The notes under the pieces were generated by a model. The model was given only the letters and a program-made list of their open reading frames with translations. It did not search any database and was not told the DNA's origin. This document shows positions 4,891-6,811 of a stretch of DNA of 6,811 bases, piece by piece. Source of the DNA: RGIG3528 sp045616485 (GTDB taxonomy: Bacteria; Bacillota; Clostridia; Lachnospirales; Lachnospiraceae); NCBI GenBank assembly GCA_045616485.1, contig JAZLGU010000045.1, forward strand, positions 1 through 6,811. The letters are read 5' to 3'. Numbering within the stretch: the first letter of the stretch is position 1; each line of letters begins with the position of its first letter. The position numbers were made by a program, and so were the translations under genes.

Positions 4891-6555
4891 TCATCCTGCC
4901 CTGTAATAGCTCTCCAGCTTATCGCGGCTCAAAATAAAAGCCTGCTTAAGCCCTGGGTCAAAGTGGGATCCCATGGAGTCCAGCATCAGCTGGTAAGCAT
5001 CCTCAAAGTTCATAGCCTCTTTATAACAACGCTTACTTACCAGCGCATCATATACATCCGCTATAGCCATTATACGGGCTTCCAAAGGAATATCGTCTCC
5101 CATTTTGCCCAGAGGATAGCCCTCACCGTTCCATTTTTCATGATGGTATTTGGCTACATTTACTGCTACGTCGACAAAGTGGTCTTCCTCTACACCCCTT
5201 AAGATGCTTTCACAAATCTCGGCACTCTTTTCAGAATGAGTCCTCATTACTGCAAATTCTTCTTCCGTATATCTGCCAGGCTTTCTAAGTATCTGGTCAT
5301 CTATACCTATCTTCCCCAGATCATGCATAGGTGCGGCTTTTATAAGATCCTCACAGAATTCATCTGAAAGCTCCATAAACTGATTTTCCTTTATGGTCTT
5401 TATAAGAATACGGACAATTTTACTGGTTCTTTTTATATGACCACCTGTGTTGTCATCTCTGCTTTCAACAATATCTGCCATACCCAGGATGACCTTCCTC
5501 TGGATATCCCTTATATGCTTTGTCTTTTGATTTACTTCCAGCTGCAGAGAATCATTATATTCTGTAAGCAGGTCCATATAGCGTTTTCTATCTGTATGCT
5601 CCTGCAGCTCAATCAGATAGCCATGAACTGTCTTGGAATGTGTAATATCTCTTACGTAAGCTTCATAATACTTGTTATTATGCCACCAGGACAATTCTTC
5701 CTTGTCCTCTGCCATGTACTCTCCTATACATTCCTCAACAAACTGCCTGAGTCTCTCATCCGTCAATGGCTTATCCACCTTGCATTTTTTTATCTCAGGC
5801 CAGATTTTCTGCGCTATATCATTACTGCCAATATAATTCATGGAACTGTCAATCAGAATATAGGCGGAAGTATTATTTTTCATAATGGCAGAAACAATAT
5901 TGTCTGTTAAATTGTACTTATCTAACTGTATGCTAAGGAAGAAAATAAGAATACCATCGATTACGTGGATAGCAGGTACAAAAATACCATCTTCCACCAT
6001 AAAAGAAATACTTGTGATTATCTGTATGCAAATAAGAACAGAGACTATTCTTTTGGACACCTGTCTCCTGTGTATAGATATAAGACTAAAAATAATATCT
6101 ACAATTATATAACCAAACATAATGGTGCCAAAAAAGAAATATCCTGCTCCGGGCTCGTAGGACAGTCTTCCTCCACCGCTATGCTGAACAAACTCTACGT
6201 CTTTGTAAAAGAAGTTCATATACCCTGCAGATAAAGCCATACAGTAAACAAGGCCTGAATAGGTATATAAAACAGGCTTTTCCCATTTATGAGGTTCAAT
6301 GCTGCAAATGGAACGTATCAAAAAGAAAAAGAAAGAAGGTAGGAAACAGCCTCCCAGAAAAACCATCTTTTCTGCCAGCAAGGCTTCGGAGAGATTTTGG
6401 CTCAGTGACACAGCCAGATATCCCATATTGGTGAAAAACATCACCCCCGTTATTAACTTGCTGCTTGCAGTCACCTTATGCTGGTCGTTTTTATGCACGA
6501 ACAAAGCAAAGACTCCAAGCATTAATACGCTTGTAATAAGATAGTAAATAATCAC
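4891..6555 (-). CDS. 7TM-PAS-HD-GYP cyclic di-GMP phosphodiesterase
   Basis: A 554-aa membrane sensor predicted to hydrolyse cyclic di-GMP. Seven hydrophobic segments (about 2-20, 33-50, 62-84, 95-113, 138-160, 167-187 and 190-209) match the 7TM input module found on many Clostridia histidine kinases. Positive clusters such as HRRQVSKR (162-169) put the N-terminus outside and the C-terminus in the cytoplasm. A PAS-like domain follows (about 222-320, ending GYLIELQEHTDRKRY), then a short coiled linker (325-355) and the HD-GYP domain (about 356-545). Its motifs are intact: E364, R366-D367 and H373 in ESRDDNTGGHIKR, H411-D412, H440, HHEKWNGEGYP (471-481) and D500. The start is GTG at 6555, with AAAGGGG 7 nt upstream. 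No terminator is evident before the next gene, so some readthrough into the desulfidase unit is possible. The ligand of the 7TM/PAS part is unknown. Confidence 0.93.
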   Translation of the reverse strand: MIIYYLITSVLMLGVFALFVHKNDQHKVTASSKLITGVMFFTNMGYLAVSLSQNLSEALLAEKMVFLGGCFLPSFFFFLIRSICSIEPHKWEKPVLYTYSGLVYCMALSAGYMNFFYKDVEFVQHSGGGRLSYEPGAGYFFFGTIMFGYIIVDIIFSLISIHRRQVSKRIVSVLICIQIITSISFMVEDGIFVPAIHVIDGILIFFLSIQLDKYNLTDNIVSAIMKNNTSAYILIDSSMNYIGSNDIAQKIWPEIKKCKVDKPLTDERLRQFVEECIGEYMAEDKEELSWWHNNKYYEAYVRDITHSKTVHGYLIELQEHTDRKRYMDLLTEYNDSLQLEVNQKTKHIRDIQRKVILGMADIVESRDDNTGGHIKRTSKIVRILIKTIKENQFMELSDEFCEDLIKAAPMHDLGKIGIDDQILRKPGRYTEEEFAVMRTHSEKSAEICESILRGVEEDHFVDVAVNVAKYHHEKWNGEGYPLGKMGDDIPLEARIMAIADVYDALVSKRCYKEAMNFEDAYQLMLDSMGSHFDPGLKQAFILSRDKLESYYRAG

Positions 6556-6562
6556 TTTTAAA

Positions 6563-6569
6563 CCCCTTT
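6563..6569 (-). promoter_or_regulatory. Ribosome binding site supporting the GTG start of the HD-GYP gene
   Basis: AAAGGGG on the minus strand (6569-6563) is 7 nt before GTG at 6555-6553. The next in-frame ATG is eleven codons further in, inside the first membrane helix, and would truncate that helix, so GTG is preferred. Confidence 0.7.
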
Positions 6570-6603
6570 GAACTCTACATTTAATGCGAATAGTTCCCTA
6601 TTT

Positions 6604-6609
6604 ATTATA
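6604..6609 (-). promoter_or_regulatory. Candidate -10 of the HD-GYP gene promoter
   Basis: TATAAT on the minus strand (6609-6604) would start transcription near 6597, about 40 nt before the GTG. No good -35 is found 16-18 bp upstream (the sequence is AT-rich, such as ATATTT), so an activator or another arrangement is possible. The hexamer lies in a perfect 12-bp palindrome TTATTATAATAA (6602-6613). Confidence 0.4.
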
Positions 6610-6613
6610 ATAA

Positions 6614-6811
6614 CACAAATGTTAGAAATATAAACTAGTACTTTATCTCTAATTTTAAATTTTTTTTATTATGTCATTTGTAAAATTTAATTCCACCCCA
6701 TCCCTATGGATACGTGGATTTTAGTGATTCCTAATCATAGTGTAGAAATTAGTAATTCTAAATGGTATTTTATCATTGTTCATTCAACCTTGCTCCGGCC
6801 AGAACAGGAGT
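6614..6811. other. Non-coding AT-rich right end with small repeats
   Basis: No convincing open reading frame is seen. The stretch holds a possible two-part hairpin (TCCAC 6692-6696 with GTGGA 6714-6718, and ATCC 6700-6703 with GGAT 6708-6711) and two related near-palindromic segments, TTAGTGATTCCTAAT (6721-6735) and TTAGTAATTCTAAAT (6749-6763), 12 of 15 identical and 28 nt apart. AGGAG at 6806-6810 could be a ribosome binding site for a rightward gene starting beyond the window. Nothing here can be assigned firmly. Confidence 0.4.

Noticed and set aside
5437..5910. 157-aa open frame on the plus strand
   Set aside because: It is fully antisense to the HD-GYP gene, whose motifs are complete. 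No ribosome binding site or recognisable domain is seen.
6692..6718. Intrinsic terminator in the right end
   Set aside because: The hairpin has an internal loop and only a short TTTT follows on the plus strand; no gene ends beside it in this window.

Overview
The window looks like chromosome of a low-to-mid GC Gram-positive anaerobe of the Clostridia, most plausibly Lachnospiraceae-like. This is inferred from AG-rich ribosome binding sites, AT-rich intergenic DNA with sigma-A-type promoters, a YhfC-family membrane protease, a one-piece cysteine desulfidase, a thioredoxin-reductase-like flavoprotein without a pyridine-nucleotide site, and a short palindromic repeat type I associate with Firmicutes genomes. 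No rRNA, tRNA, CRISPR array, transposase or phage gene is visible.

Layout. Bases 1-71 hold a REP-like element: a perfect 15-bp inverted repeat plus a 20-bp direct repeat. The plus strand then has a TPR-GGDEF diguanylate cyclase (183-1679) with its own promoter and a strong intrinsic terminator, followed by a separately initiated YhfC-family intramembrane metalloprotease (1841-2662). The minus strand carries the rest. A 7TM-PAS-HD-GYP c-di-GMP phosphodiesterase (6555-4891) lies upstream of a two-gene unit made of an L-cysteine desulfidase (4816-3545) and a thioredoxin-reductase-like flavoprotein (3513-2659). That unit has its own well-formed promoter in the 74-bp gap after the HD-GYP gene. The plus and minus blocks converge at 2659-2662, where two stop codons share a TTAA. 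The right end (6556-6811) is non-coding, with the promoter of the HD-GYP gene and some small repeats.

Functional picture. Two genes at opposite ends encode the making and breaking of cyclic di-GMP, one a soluble TPR-controlled synthase and the other a membrane-sensor hydrolase. Between them sits a likely sulfur/redox pair: cysteine breakdown to pyruvate, ammonia and sulfide, and a disulfide reductase-like flavoprotein that keeps its CATC redox centre but has lost the NADPH-binding motifs. That loss suggests a reduced-ferredoxin (FFTR-type) or other unusual electron donor. I see no wholly new system. The NADPH-site-less reductase in an operon with a cysteine desulfidase, and the symmetric repeat around that operon's promoter, are the most notable points.
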